A DNA stretch of 15,142 nucleotides, taken from positions 1 through 15,142 of the forward strand of contig JANXBB010000093.1 of assembly GCA_025061975.1 (NCBI GenBank), written 5' to 3'. Positions 7,056 through 15,142 of this stretch are shown piece by piece. The notes beneath the pieces were generated by a model. The model worked only from the letters and a program-made list of their open reading frames with translations. It made no database searches and had not been told where the DNA came from. How positions within the stretch are numbered: the stretch's first letter is position 1; the number at the start of each line of letters is the position of its first letter. Source of the stretch: Caldifarciminota bacterium. GTDB lineage: Bacteria; Hydrothermota; Tepidihabitantia; Tepidihabitantales; CAIPLT01. The position numbers were made by a program, and so were the translations under genes.

Positions 7056-8855
7056 TTATAGCGAATAATAATATTCTTTTATTTTCTTTGCCATTAAAGC
7101 GCGCCTTTTTTCTAAGAAGTCTTCATATTGCTCGAATTCCATATCTTTTATCTCTTCAGGCACACAATTTTCTTCAAGATTTTGCTTCAATGTCTCTATA
7201 TTATCAATTCCGCCCAATTTCAGCTTACCACCTTTACACTGTTTAAACACTACTGAGAAATATTCCTTTGGTGAACTATTTTTAATTTTAATATTGATTT
7301 CGCTTTGCGTGTAACAATAGTTTGCTATTTGATTATATTGATCCCTTTTCATACCTCGGGATTTTAAGTATTCTTTTGGGAATATATGATGGATGTCCCC
7401 TTTTTGCAAAATAAGATCTTTTACTGTTATATCTCTTGAGAGAAAACCTTTATCATTAAATTTAACTTGTGCCGCTAAATATACATTGAAATAAGGGCTA
7501 CTCGATACCGATGTTTTTAATTTCTGTACTAAACCTGACTTCCAAAAAGCATCTGATAACTGTGCCGATTCAACATCTGCGAGAAAATCTTCAAATCTCC
7601 GTGTAGCTATATTTCTAATGTCAAAATCAATTTGCGATTCTAATGAGGCGGAATATCTATCAGTTAAGATTGATAAGACAACCCATTTTCGCACATATTT
7701 TTCTATATCCGCTGGGTTATACCCTAAAGAACGCAATTTAAGATATAGAATGTACGCAAAATTTAATACATTTTTCGAACGAATCATATCTGGAGTAATA
7801 AATCCCGCAGATTTTATTATCATAATAAATCTTTTGAAATTTGTTTCATTGATAAAATTAAGAACACCGTTTTTAAGTTTATTAAAAGATTCTTTGACAA
7901 TTTCCTCTTCATAAGTTTTGGTCTCAAAGTTTCTTCCTGATAATAAACTTACTAAATCAGCTAATCTTCCTCGGTTAAATTCCAGGGTAAATGCTACACG
8001 TAATAAATCGGCATAACCAGGATCGTACAATTCGTCAGTTTCATTTCTGAGCCATTTTATTTTTTTAAAAAATTCTGAGTTTGCAAAGTCGGGATCATTT
8101 CTTTTAATATCATCGATGAATTCTGGAGAAGTTGATGCACGGCAAAAGTAATCGATACATCTTCTTAACATTGGACCGTTGTATGTTTCATTTGAAGCAA
8201 TCTTTGACATCGCAAAATCTGCTTGATTCAAAACCATTCCTTTTGAATTTATCCTAATAAAAATTTCGGTAACAGTCTCTATATCTAAATCGTGAGATAA
8301 TTCAACTACCCCAATTGGTTTATTTATTATATTTCTTAATTTTTCGAGCACAATTTCAACTTGGTTCCTGTTAGCATTAGGATTTTTGTTTAAATACTCT
8401 TGGACGCTTTTTATTAAACCTATATCATTCCGGATGATTGGGCCAATATCAGTTATCCATGAAGGATCTTTTGCAATTGCCGGGTTATAAACTTCAAATT
8501 TTTCTGTTTGCGGATTAAAAGAAATAACAATTCTTTGTTTTTTATAATTTTTGTTAATAATTTCTATTCCTAAGATAGCAGTTAACAATGACATTATTCT
8601 TTGTTGCCCATCTATTAAAATTTTTTTACCTTCTGAAATACCCCCATCTTTTAGCCTCACATTTGGGTTTTTCCATACTATTAAATATCCAATAGGATAT
8701 CCTTGATAGAGAGAATCAAATAAATCTCTTACTTGTGTCGAATCCCACACAAATGGTCGTTGAATTTCAGGAATTGCGATTTCTTGTTGTCGGTACCAAT
8801 AAAAAATATCATTTACTGTAATATTGCTGATCCGATATTTCTGTGTCTGGTCCAT
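7056..8855 (-). CDS. DUF262/HNH protein, GmrSD-like putative anti-phage nuclease
   Basis: 599-aa protein with an N-terminal DUF262 (ParB/Srx-like) domain: IPEIQRPFVW (28-37), LYQGYPIGYLIVW (49-61), the nucleotide-binding motif DGQQR (82-86) and FIRINSKGMVLNQADFAMSK (199-218). A helical middle is followed by a C-terminal HNH-type (DUF1524-like) nuclease region with GDIHHIFPKEYL (486-497; HH at 489-490) and a downstream Asn-rich segment ANYCYTQSEINIKI. This is the architecture of single-chain GmrSD-type type IV restriction enzymes, which cut modified phage DNA in an NTP-linked way; the target is not known here. I start at ATG 8855, with GGAG 8 nt upstream. A TTG at 8870 would add five residues but would place that GGAG inside the gene. 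It has its own promoter and no modification partner. It sits in a block flanked by direct repeats, which suggests gain by transfer. Confidence 0.85.
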   Translation of the reverse strand: MDQTQKYRISNITVNDIFYWYRQQEIAIPEIQRPFVWDSTQVRDLFDSLYQGYPIGYLIVWKNPNVRLKDGGISEGKKILIDGQQRIMSLLTAILGIEIINKNYKKQRIVISFNPQTEKFEVYNPAIAKDPSWITDIGPIIRNDIGLIKSVQEYLNKNPNANRNQVEIVLEKLRNIINKPIGVVELSHDLDIETVTEIFIRINSKGMVLNQADFAMSKIASNETYNGPMLRRCIDYFCRASTSPEFIDDIKRNDPDFANSEFFKKIKWLRNETDELYDPGYADLLRVAFTLEFNRGRLADLVSLLSGRNFETKTYEEEIVKESFNKLKNGVLNFINETNFKRFIMIIKSAGFITPDMIRSKNVLNFAYILYLKLRSLGYNPADIEKYVRKWVVLSILTDRYSASLESQIDFDIRNIATRRFEDFLADVESAQLSDAFWKSGLVQKLKTSVSSSPYFNVYLAAQVKFNDKGFLSRDITVKDLILQKGDIHHIFPKEYLKSRGMKRDQYNQIANYCYTQSEINIKIKNSSPKEYFSVVFKQCKGGKLKLGGIDNIETLKQNLEENCVPEEIKDMEFEQYEDFLEKRRALMAKKIKEYYYSL

Positions 8856-9000
8856 TTTTATATTCTCCAATTAATACTTTTTATCTATTTTCGCCTCGCC
8901 GATTTTGGTTAAATGCTTTCATTATCTTCGGTTCAGTTTTCTTTATCATCAATTTCCAAGCGTTCCGATTAGCTAAATTTAGTTTACCCAATCGTTGCTT

Positions 9001-9029
9001 AATATAAATTAACCTTAAATTTTTGTCAA
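9001..9029 (-). promoter_or_regulatory. Promoter of the DUF262 gene
   Basis: Minus-strand TTGACA (9024-9029), 17-bp spacer, TATATT (9001-9006). The predicted start near 8994 leaves a leader of about 139 nt before the ATG at 8855. The leader contains a 22-codon reading frame starting MIKKTEPK and ending about 25 nt before the gene, but with no ribosome binding site, so I do not call it a gene. Confidence 0.65.
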
Positions 9030-9119
9030 GATTTATATTTGTTGCACTTCTTAAAAGACAACATAGCCTAAGCAAAAATCACTAAGTTTTAACTACCATA
9101 TCTTTAATAAAAATAAGAC

Positions 9120-9149
9120 TAAAAATATTACTTTAAAGTAATATTTTTA
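9120..9149. repeat. 30-bp perfect AT-rich palindrome
   Basis: The arms 9120-9134 and 9135-9149 are exact reverse complements with no spacer (centre CTTTAAAG). Outside it, AAGACT (9115-9120) is matched by AGTCTT (9170-9175). It lies about 90 bp upstream of the -35 box of the DUF262 gene. It lacks a GC stem and so does not look like an intrinsic terminator; it could be a regulator binding site or an element end. Confidence 0.85.
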
Positions 9150-9212
9150 AAAAGCGATTTTTTAATCTAAGTCTTTGAGATTCATTATGCTATTTAGAAT
9201 TTGCTTGAAGGA

Positions 9213-9240
9213 GGGGGTACTGTTCCCCCAGCGGCCCCCT
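9213..9240. repeat. G5/C5 hairpin with two alternative C partners
   Basis: GGGGG at 9213-9217 can pair with CCCCC at 9225-9229 (7-nt loop) or with CCCCC at 9235-9239. It immediately precedes the 12-bp repeat tract. No T-run follows on either strand, so an intrinsic terminator is not supported. Confidence 0.6.
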
Positions 9241-9245
9241 GAGTA

Positions 9246-9449
9246 GCTTAGGAAGCTGTTGTCTTTGTCGCTTAGAGGGTAGTTATAAGAGTAGTTAAGA
9301 GAGCAGATTGGGAGGCAAATTAGGGGGTTGTTTTGAGTGCTACTTAGAGAAGAGATCTCAGAGTTGTTTAGGGGGTTGCTTAGGGAGCGGCTTAGGGGGC
9401 AGTTGAGGAAGTTGTTTGGGGAGCGGTTTAGGGAGCAGCTTAGGGAGTG
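9246..9449. repeat. Minisatellite: 17 in-phase 12-bp degenerate G-rich units
   Basis: The tract divides exactly into seventeen 12-bp units with consensus GYTTAGGGRGYR on the plus strand. The right-hand units (9366-9449: for example GTTTAGGGGGTT, GCTTAGGGAGCG, GTTTAGGGAGCA) are the closest to consensus; left-hand units (9246-9365) are increasingly diverged, mostly by G/A and C/T changes. G-runs recur every 12 bp on one strand only. The unit length is a multiple of three, but stops in the left half break every long frame, so it is not called as coding. Together with the palindrome and hairpin, this accounts for most of the roughly 680-bp gap between the DUF262 and radical SAM genes. Confidence 0.9.
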
Positions 9450-9473
9450 TGGGGGTTAATTGTTTTATAGTTT

Positions 9474-9575
9474 GTAATGTTTGCTTTCTTTTTTAATATT
9501 TAATAAAAAGCATTAAATAAGGACTTTTCGTATTATCCTTGTAAATATTCTTTTTCCCAGATCGGTTGAGTTTGT
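9474..9575. repeat. Right direct-repeat copy, overlapping the radical SAM gene 3' end
   Basis: The intact counterpart of 6969-7052. It spans the last codons of the radical SAM gene (9533-9575) and about 60 bp downstream. The AAGGA...TCCTT arms around 9519-9540 form only a weak inverted repeat. The two copies bracket the DUF262 gene, its promoter, the palindrome and the minisatellite. Confidence 0.75.
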
Positions 9576-10933
9576 GTTGCCAAGGCTTTGTTATACTCAT
9601 CCATCATCTTAGCAAATTTTTCATCAGTAAGAATTTCCATAGGTGAAAAATCAGTTGGTTTGGGCGAGCTTGACATAATTATATTGCGCGCTTCAAGAAA
9701 ATGATCACGGATCGGGCAAGGTCTAAGCCAATCACTTTGAGCAGTTAACTGGGACTCATAACCGTAACTTTTTTGCCACTCGCGAATTTTTATAAAAAGC
9801 TTGGTATTAAGCACATCCTTTAAGTGGCCGTTATTCTTATAAATGTCATTTATATTAGCAACTGCAAATGGGAAAAAAACACACGGCGAGATATCGCCGT
9901 TCCAATCAATATGAAAATAGCCACCCGGTCGAGCACCAGCGATACATCCTGATGACACCGTACCATGATTCCAAAAATCGGCAATCATTATCTTTTGATT
10001 TTTAATAATCTCCCAACTGCGTTTGTAAAGCCAGAGCCGCTCTTCAATTGTGGGCATCATCTGGGGATTAGGATTGCGCCCAATTGGCATGTAGTGAAAA
10101 AGCCAAGCGTAGCGTGCTTTTTGACGATTAAAGAAGAAATCAATAAATTCGTCTGATAAGAGTTCATACGCATTGTCACGAGTTGCGGTAAGTGAGATCC
10201 CAAAGATCACTTTTTCTTTTCTTAAAAATTCCATCACTTTAAGAATTTTATCAAATGTTCCGGCACCACGGCGTTTATCCGTAGTTTCCTTTAACCCTTC
10301 AACAGAGATTGCCGGAGTAAGATTGCCGAGTTCGCCTAATTTTTTAGCTACAACTTCATTTATCAACAGCCCGTTTGTATAAACTAAAAATAAAGTATCC
10401 GGATTTTCCGCAGCAATATCTAAAATGCCCTTATTGCGACTTTGATACATAAATGGCTCACCACCCGAGATTACAAAAAATCTCATATGCCAGGTATCTT
10501 TTGCTTCTTTAATGATGCGTGAGAATACTTCGTAGTCTAATGCATCTTTTTCAGTTGCAGAGTTCGCATAACAATCCGGGCATCTCAGATTACAGCGCTT
10601 TGCCGGACTTATAACCATAAAGCCTGGAGCATCTTCTTTTTGCTGGGCATAACCAAGACTAAAAATATTTTTTAAAAGCTCTATTGTCTTGGGAGCAATA
10701 TTGTCTTTTAGGCCTGAGTAAAGCAACGCCCGAAGCATATAATATTTGTCTTCAAGAATTTTTTGAGGAGTTGATGGCGAATGCTTGTAAGGAAGAATTA
10801 CTTTTCTTATAATAAAGTCCAAAAGATTAAATACCCCAAGGCCAATCAGTCGATGACGCACAGTCCATGCTGCAGTATTTACTAAAGGCATCCAGAAAAA
10901 TGGTGCTTGATTTTTTTTAACATTTTCCGTCAT
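9533..10933 (-). CDS. Radical SAM enzyme with SPASM-like C-terminal cysteines
   Basis: 466-aa radical S-adenosylmethionine protein. The N-terminal ~105 residues form a helical extension (WMPLVNTAAWTVRHRLIG). The 4Fe-4S motif CNLRCPDCY has cysteines at 114, 118 and 121, followed by the SAM-binding SGGEPF (156-161) and the strand LVYTNGLLIN. A C-terminal part has GCIAGARPGGYFHIDWNGDI, with Cys330, then SPCVFF (Cys351) and RPCPIRDH (Cys406), a SPASM-like set for an auxiliary cluster. Such enzymes often modify peptides, but no precursor peptide is visible nearby and the substrate is unknown. I prefer ATG 10933, which has GGAGG 5 nt upstream. An ATG at 10948 overlaps the stop of the upstream regulator gene as ATGA but lacks a ribosome binding site. 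The pair is evidently co-transcribed. The 3' end is partly duplicated at 7017-7052. Confidence 0.9.
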   Translation of the reverse strand: MTENVKKNQAPFFWMPLVNTAAWTVRHRLIGLGVFNLLDFIIRKVILPYKHSPSTPQKILEDKYYMLRALLYSGLKDNIAPKTIELLKNIFSLGYAQQKEDAPGFMVISPAKRCNLRCPDCYANSATEKDALDYEVFSRIIKEAKDTWHMRFFVISGGEPFMYQSRNKGILDIAAENPDTLFLVYTNGLLINEVVAKKLGELGNLTPAISVEGLKETTDKRRGAGTFDKILKVMEFLRKEKVIFGISLTATRDNAYELLSDEFIDFFFNRQKARYAWLFHYMPIGRNPNPQMMPTIEERLWLYKRSWEIIKNQKIMIADFWNHGTVSSGCIAGARPGGYFHIDWNGDISPCVFFPFAVANINDIYKNNGHLKDVLNTKLFIKIREWQKSYGYESQLTAQSDWLRPCPIRDHFLEARNIIMSSSPKPTDFSPMEILTDEKFAKMMDEYNKALATQTQPIWEKEYLQG

Positions 10934-10944
10934 ACATTCCTCCA

Positions 10945-11418
10945 TCATTTTCTACTGAATTTTTTTATTTCTTTTTGGAGTTGAGTTATCTTTTCTTTGA
11001 GCTTTGTGATTTCTTCGGCTTGTTTTTTAATAAGCTGCGATTTAATTAAATGCGTAACCGATTTTACATCCAAGCGCTCTGCGAAAAATGGATTTCGTGA
11101 GACTTTTTGAGGCGAGATTTTTACAACCGGCACCGGGGTCAAAAGTAATTTTAACACTTTATGTAAATTTTTCCAATTAGCCTTTATTAAATTATGTAGT
11201 AACCCAGAAAGTGATATCTGGGGCTTTATGTTTTTTATAGTTTCAATGATTACTTGAATTAAAACAAAATCAGTAATATCTTTTTTAGTTTCATGATCAA
11301 TTATTATAAGTTCATCGCCGGCTTTTATCATTGCTTGAAGATCAAGGAGTGTTACAAATGTGCCAGTATACAAATCATATAACTTTCGATTTTTATAACG
11401 TTTTATTACACGGCGCAT
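10945..11418 (-). CDS. PhaR-type regulator (PHB accumulation regulatory domain)
   Basis: 157-aa protein whose first ~60 residues match the PHB/PHA accumulation regulator DNA-binding domain (PF07879): IKRYKNRKLYDLYTGTFVTL, then GDELIIIDHETKKDITDF and LIQVIIE. In characterised bacteria this domain represses phasin and polymer genes and its own gene, and senses polyhydroxyalkanoate. The C-terminal part differs: a basic middle followed by a predicted coiled coil (about 120-157, LIKKQAEEITKLKEKITQLQ). No phasin or PHA synthase is in the window, so a role in PHA control is not established. The gene has a perfect sigma-70 promoter and a palindrome at its transcription start, consistent with autoregulation. 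It overlaps the start region of the radical SAM gene. Confidence 0.85.
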   Translation of the reverse strand: MRRVIKRYKNRKLYDLYTGTFVTLLDLQAMIKAGDELIIIDHETKKDITDFVLIQVIIETIKNIKPQISLSGLLHNLIKANWKNLHKVLKLLLTPVPVVKISPQKVSRNPFFAERLDVKSVTHLIKSQLIKKQAEEITKLKEKITQLQKEIKKFSRK

Positions 11419-11435
11419 AGTCTACTCGTTATTAT

Positions 11436-11452
11436 TTTACGCACTGCGTAAA
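11436..11452. promoter_or_regulatory. Palindromic operator candidate at the PhaR-type gene promoter
   Basis: TTTACGCA, one central C, then TGCGTAAA: 8-bp arms in perfect dyad symmetry. It covers the expected transcription start and touches the -10 box of the minus-strand promoter, where a bound protein would block initiation. PhaR proteins are known to bind TGC-containing inverted repeats and to repress their own genes; the core here is GCA-C-TGC. Autoregulation is inferred. Confidence 0.6.
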
Positions 11453-11480
11453 TTATACCTTAAAAATTTTATGCTGTCAA
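11452..11480 (-). promoter_or_regulatory. Consensus promoter of the PhaR-type/radical SAM operon
   Basis: Minus-strand TTGACA (11475-11480), 17-bp spacer, TATAAT (11452-11457): an exact sigma-70 consensus. The predicted start near 11445 lies about 27 nt before the ATG at 11418. The leader has only a weak ribosome binding site (GAG). Confidence 0.85.
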
Positions 11481-11502
11481 GAAAAAGTTAGCTAGATAAG
11501 CA

Positions 11503-11531
11503 TTGACAACTTAAAGGTTTTTAGATATTAT
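11503..11531 (+). promoter_or_regulatory. Promoter of tRNA-Val / BCAM0308 / groESL unit
   Basis: TTGACA at 11503-11508, 17-bp spacer, TATTAT at 11526-11531. It is the only good promoter I see before the tRNA and the three downstream genes. The expected start is about 11538, some 18 nt before the mature tRNA. Confidence 0.7.
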
Positions 11532-11555
11532 TATAAATAATTTAAAAAACCAGAT

Positions 11556-11629
11556 GGGCGATTAGCTCAGATGGCGAGAGCGCTTCCCTTACAAGGAAGA
11601 GGTCACCTGTTCAAGTCAGGTATCGCCCA
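11556..11629 (+). tRNA. tRNA-Val (anticodon UAC)
   Basis: Complete cloverleaf: acceptor GGGCGAT with ATCGCCC, D stem GCTC/GAGC, anticodon stem CTTCC/GGAAG around the loop CTTACAA (anticodon TAC, reads valine GTA and related codons), a 5-nt variable loop, and T stem ACCTG/CAGGT with loop TTCAAGT. The discriminator base is A and CCA is not encoded. No terminator follows; the next ribosome binding site begins 15 nt downstream, so the tRNA is probably cut from the 5' end of a longer transcript. Confidence 0.96.
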
Positions 11630-11655
11630 TTAAATTTTTATTTAAGGAGCAAGTT

Positions 11656-12168
11656 ATGCCAAAGCAGAGAAGTCAAGAACGTTCCGGTCCAAGTTCACGT
11701 CTTTCTGATCCCTATCTTGTAAAAAAAATCCCTGAGCCTAATATTTGTCCGGTTTGTGGTCTTGTTTATTATAAAAAAAGATGGCGCAAAGACGAGCAAT
11801 TGAAAGCCGAGCTTGAAGAAGTTGCTTATAAGTATAAATGTCCGGCGTGTCGTAAGATTGAAGATCATTATCCAATGGGTATTGTCACTGTAAGTGGCAA
11901 CTTTTGGCCTACGGTTAAAGATCAGATTATTAATTTAATTCATCATCAAGAAGAAAAAGAAAGTTTTACGAATCCATTAGCGCGGATAATAAGTCTAAAT
12001 TATCGTAAAGATGTGCTTGTCGTTGAAACAACCACGGAAAATCTTGCAATTATGATTGGGAAAGCACTTAATCGTGCTTATAAGGGTGAGTTAAAAATTA
12101 GTTTTAGTGATAATAAAATTGCTCGAGTCAATTGGCAAAGATCAATTGACTTGGGCAAAATAAAATAA
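11656..12168 (+). CDS. BCAM0308-family zinc-ribbon protein
   Basis: 170-aa protein matching what I recall of the uncharacterised BCAM0308 family (distantly NMD3-like, suspected RNA-binding). It has an N-terminal basic segment, SDPYLVKKIPEPNICPVCG with Cys31/34 and KCPACRKIED with Cys62/65 forming a zinc ribbon, then PMGIVTVSGNFW and a C-terminal alpha/beta domain ending in ISFSDNKIARVNW. The usual length for this family is about 150-170. AAGGAG lies 6 nt before the ATG. It stands between tRNA-Val and groES with 20 nt to the latter and no terminator, so it appears to be co-expressed with the chaperonin. Biochemical role unknown. Confidence 0.8.
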   Translation: MPKQRSQERSGPSSRLSDPYLVKKIPEPNICPVCGLVYYKKRWRKDEQLKAELEEVAYKYKCPACRKIEDHYPMGIVTVSGNFWPTVKDQIINLIHHQEEKESFTNPLARIISLNYRKDVLVVETTTENLAIMIGKALNRAYKGELKISFSDNKIARVNWQRSIDLGKIK

Positions 12169-12188
12169 AAACTTAAAAAGGAGGCCGT

Positions 12189-12482
12189 ATGAAACTAAAA
12201 CCTTTAGCTGACCGTATCGTGGTTGAACGTATTGAAGAAGAGATGAAAAAAGGCAGTATCATTATTCCGGATACTGCTAAGGAAAAACCTCAATACGGTA
12301 AAGTGATTGCGGTTGGTCCGGGTCGTCTTGACGACAAGGGCAATCGTATTCCGATGGAGGTCAAGAAAGGTGATCTGATTATCTTCAGCAAATATTCGGG
12401 TAATGAAGTTAAAATCGATGATAAAGAGTATCTGATTATGCGTGAAGATGATGTGTTAGCAATTGTTGAAAAAGAAAAATAA
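12189..12482 (+). CDS. groES: Co-chaperonin GroES
   Basis: 97-aa heptameric lid of the GroEL folding chamber in the cytosol. It begins [13 protein letters not shown] and contains the mobile loop with [16 protein letters not shown] (about 22-37), the VIAVGPG turn, [14 protein letters not shown], and the closing [13 protein letters not shown]. The ribosome binding site AAGGAGG lies 5 nt before the ATG. The 20-nt gap from the gene upstream holds no promoter and no CIRCE-type inverted repeat, so its expression seems to depend on the promoter before tRNA-Val. Confidence 0.98.
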   Translation: MKLKPLADRIVVERIEEEMKKGSIIIPDTAKEKPQYGKVIAVGPGRLDDKGNRIPMEVKKGDLIIFSKYSGNEVKIDDKEYLIMREDDVLAIVEKEK

Positions 12483-12488
12483 TTTTAA

Positions 12489-14120
<1,632 letters not shown>

Positions 14121-14132
14121 TCTTTAAAACAG

Positions 14133-14175
14133 AGCGGGACTGCTAATAAATATGCAGTCCCGCTTTATCTTTTTT
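14133..14175 (+). terminator. Intrinsic terminator after groEL
   Basis: Perfect 11-bp stem AGCGGGACTGC / GCAGTCCCGCT (14133-14143 with 14154-14164), a 10-nt AT loop, and a T-rich tract to 14175. The tract runs straight into the ribosome binding site of the next gene. Confidence 0.95.
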
Positions 14176-14188
14176 AAGGAGCGTAATT

Positions 14189-14422
14189 ATGCCTACTTAT
14201 GAGTACCAATGCACAACATGCAATTATCAGTTTGAGGAATTTCAGAAAATTACTGATAAACCACTTAAAAAATGTCCGAAATGTGGCAATAATCTAAAGC
14301 GACTAATTTCGCCTGGTGCCGGATTTATTTTTAAGGGCACAGGTTTTTATATTACTGACTATAAAAGAAAAAATAATTCTACTGATAAAGAGAATGAAAG
14401 TAAATCCAATAAACAAACTTAA
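14189..14422 (+). CDS. FmdB-type zinc-ribbon protein
   Basis: 77-aa protein of the FmdB regulatory-protein family (PF09723): MPTYEYQCTTCNYQFEEFQ with Cys8/Cys11 and KKCPKCG with Cys29/Cys32 form a zinc ribbon, followed by KRLISPGAGFIFKGTGFYITDY, the typical family end, and then a charged, low-complexity tail (about 59-77). The cellular role is not established despite the family's name. AAGGAG lies 7 nt before the ATG and directly adjoins the groEL terminator tract, so it is probably expressed by read-through or by a promoter I cannot see. About 50 bp lie between its stop and the rrn promoter. Confidence 0.92.
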   Translation: MPTYEYQCTTCNYQFEEFQKITDKPLKKCPKCGNNLKRLISPGAGFIFKGTGFYITDYKRKNNSTDKENESKSNKQT

Positions 14423-14471
14423 GAAGAAATTGGTGACTGATATCAATTTTATAAGCGAATTAAAAAACCTC

Positions 14472-14499
14472 TTGACAAAACACAATTTTTTAGTATAAT
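14472..14499 (+). promoter_or_regulatory. rRNA operon promoter
   Basis: Exact TTGACA at 14472-14477, 16-bp spacer, and exact TATAAT at 14494-14499, upstream of the 16S gene. The predicted start, near 14506, gives an rRNA leader of about 80 nt. Confidence 0.9.
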
Positions 14500-14518
14500 T
14501 TATTAGGTTATTCTGAAA

Positions 14519-14564
14519 GCTCTTTGAAAATTTGGCAATAATAAGCGTGTCTGATAGCCAGACA
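14519..14564 (+). promoter_or_regulatory. rrn leader: boxA-like element and hairpin
   Basis: GCTCTTTGAAAA at 14519-14530 resembles the boxA antitermination site (TGCTCTTTAACA) found in rRNA leaders. A 6-bp hairpin follows, TGTCTG/CAGACA (14548-14553 with 14559-14564) around ATAGC. Confidence 0.6.
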
Positions 14565-14583
14565 TTATCTTTTGAAATTTTTC

Positions 14584-15142
<559 letters not shown>

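Larger units (their letters stand above)
7053..9473. mobile_element. Putative accessory insertion carrying the DUF262 gene
   Basis: Segment bounded by the two direct-repeat copies of the radical SAM gene end. It holds a single putative defence gene and repeat-rich non-coding DNA. No transposase, integrase or terminal inverted repeat is visible, so the mechanism is unknown. It could be an integration with an att-like duplication of a gene 3' end, or a recombination between older duplicates. The call is an inference from repeat positions. Confidence 0.4.

Noticed and set aside
8881..9075. 64-aa reading frame on the minus strand upstream of the DUF262 gene
   Set aside because: TTG start without a ribosome binding site, no recognisable features, and it contains the -35/-10 promoter of the DUF262 gene; better explained as promoter and leader.
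9213..9240. Intrinsic terminator for the radical SAM gene
   Set aside because: A strong G/C hairpin, but it is about 300 nt past the stop and no T-run follows on the minus strand.
9246..9449. CRISPR array
   Set aside because: The units are 12 bp and directly abutting with no spacers, and no cas genes are present.
9336..9458. 40-codon plus-strand frame with an LRxx repeat in the minisatellite
   Set aside because: It arises from the 12-bp periodicity; stops interrupt the left part and there is no ribosome binding site.
12169..12188. CIRCE/HrcA site upstream of groES
   Set aside because: The gap is only 20 nt and holds no TTAGCACTC-type inverted repeat; none is seen before the tRNA either.

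Overview
The window reads as chromosomal DNA from an AT-rich, Gram-negative-type (outer membrane-bearing), deeply branching bacterium. The 3' end carries the first ~560 nt of a bacterial 16S rRNA gene. The rRNA and tRNA are visibly more GC-rich than the protein genes, which would fit a moderate thermophile (inference). The gene mix (RND/MMPL permease with LolA-like and beta-barrel partners, hpf-hprK-EIIA, BCAM0308-type zinc ribbon, PhaR-type regulator) suits an uncultivated candidate phylum such as WOR-3/Stahlbacteria, but I cannot place it from sequence alone.

Layout. (1) 1-3940, + strand: an envelope cluster made of the C-terminal part of an RND/MMPL permease (open at the left edge), an outer-membrane-lipoprotein-sorting-like protein, a predicted outer-membrane beta-barrel and an exported TPR protein, packed 3-9 nt apart. 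(2) 3959-5026, +: selenophosphate synthetase, selD. The true gene starts at 3995 and reads through an in-frame TGA at 4046-4048 as selenocysteine, with a hairpin just downstream; it appears to be leaderless behind a near-consensus promoter. (3) 5034-6840, - strand: hpf-hprK-EIIA(Man-type), a regulatory PTS remnant operon convergent with selD. (4) About 6969-9575: a DUF262/HNH (GmrSD-like) putative defence gene with its own promoter, a 30-bp perfect palindrome and a 17-unit, 12-bp degenerate G-rich minisatellite. The block is bracketed by two copies of the 3' end of the neighbouring radical SAM gene plus its downstream DNA, so it looks like an accessory insertion. (5) 9533-11480, -: PhaR-type regulator and radical SAM/SPASM-like enzyme in overlapping genes, behind a perfect consensus promoter with a 17-bp palindromic operator candidate. 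(6) 11500-14175, +: tRNA-Val(UAC), BCAM0308-like zinc ribbon, groES and groEL, apparently one transcription unit closed by a strong intrinsic terminator. (7) 14189-15142, +: FmdB-type zinc ribbon, then an rrn promoter, boxA-like leader and the 5' part of 16S rRNA.

The points most worth a second look are the selenocysteine-containing, leaderless SelD that a standard caller would truncate, the flanked DUF262 island with its minisatellite, the PhaR/radical SAM pair with a probable autoregulatory operator, and the tRNA-to-chaperone transcription unit.
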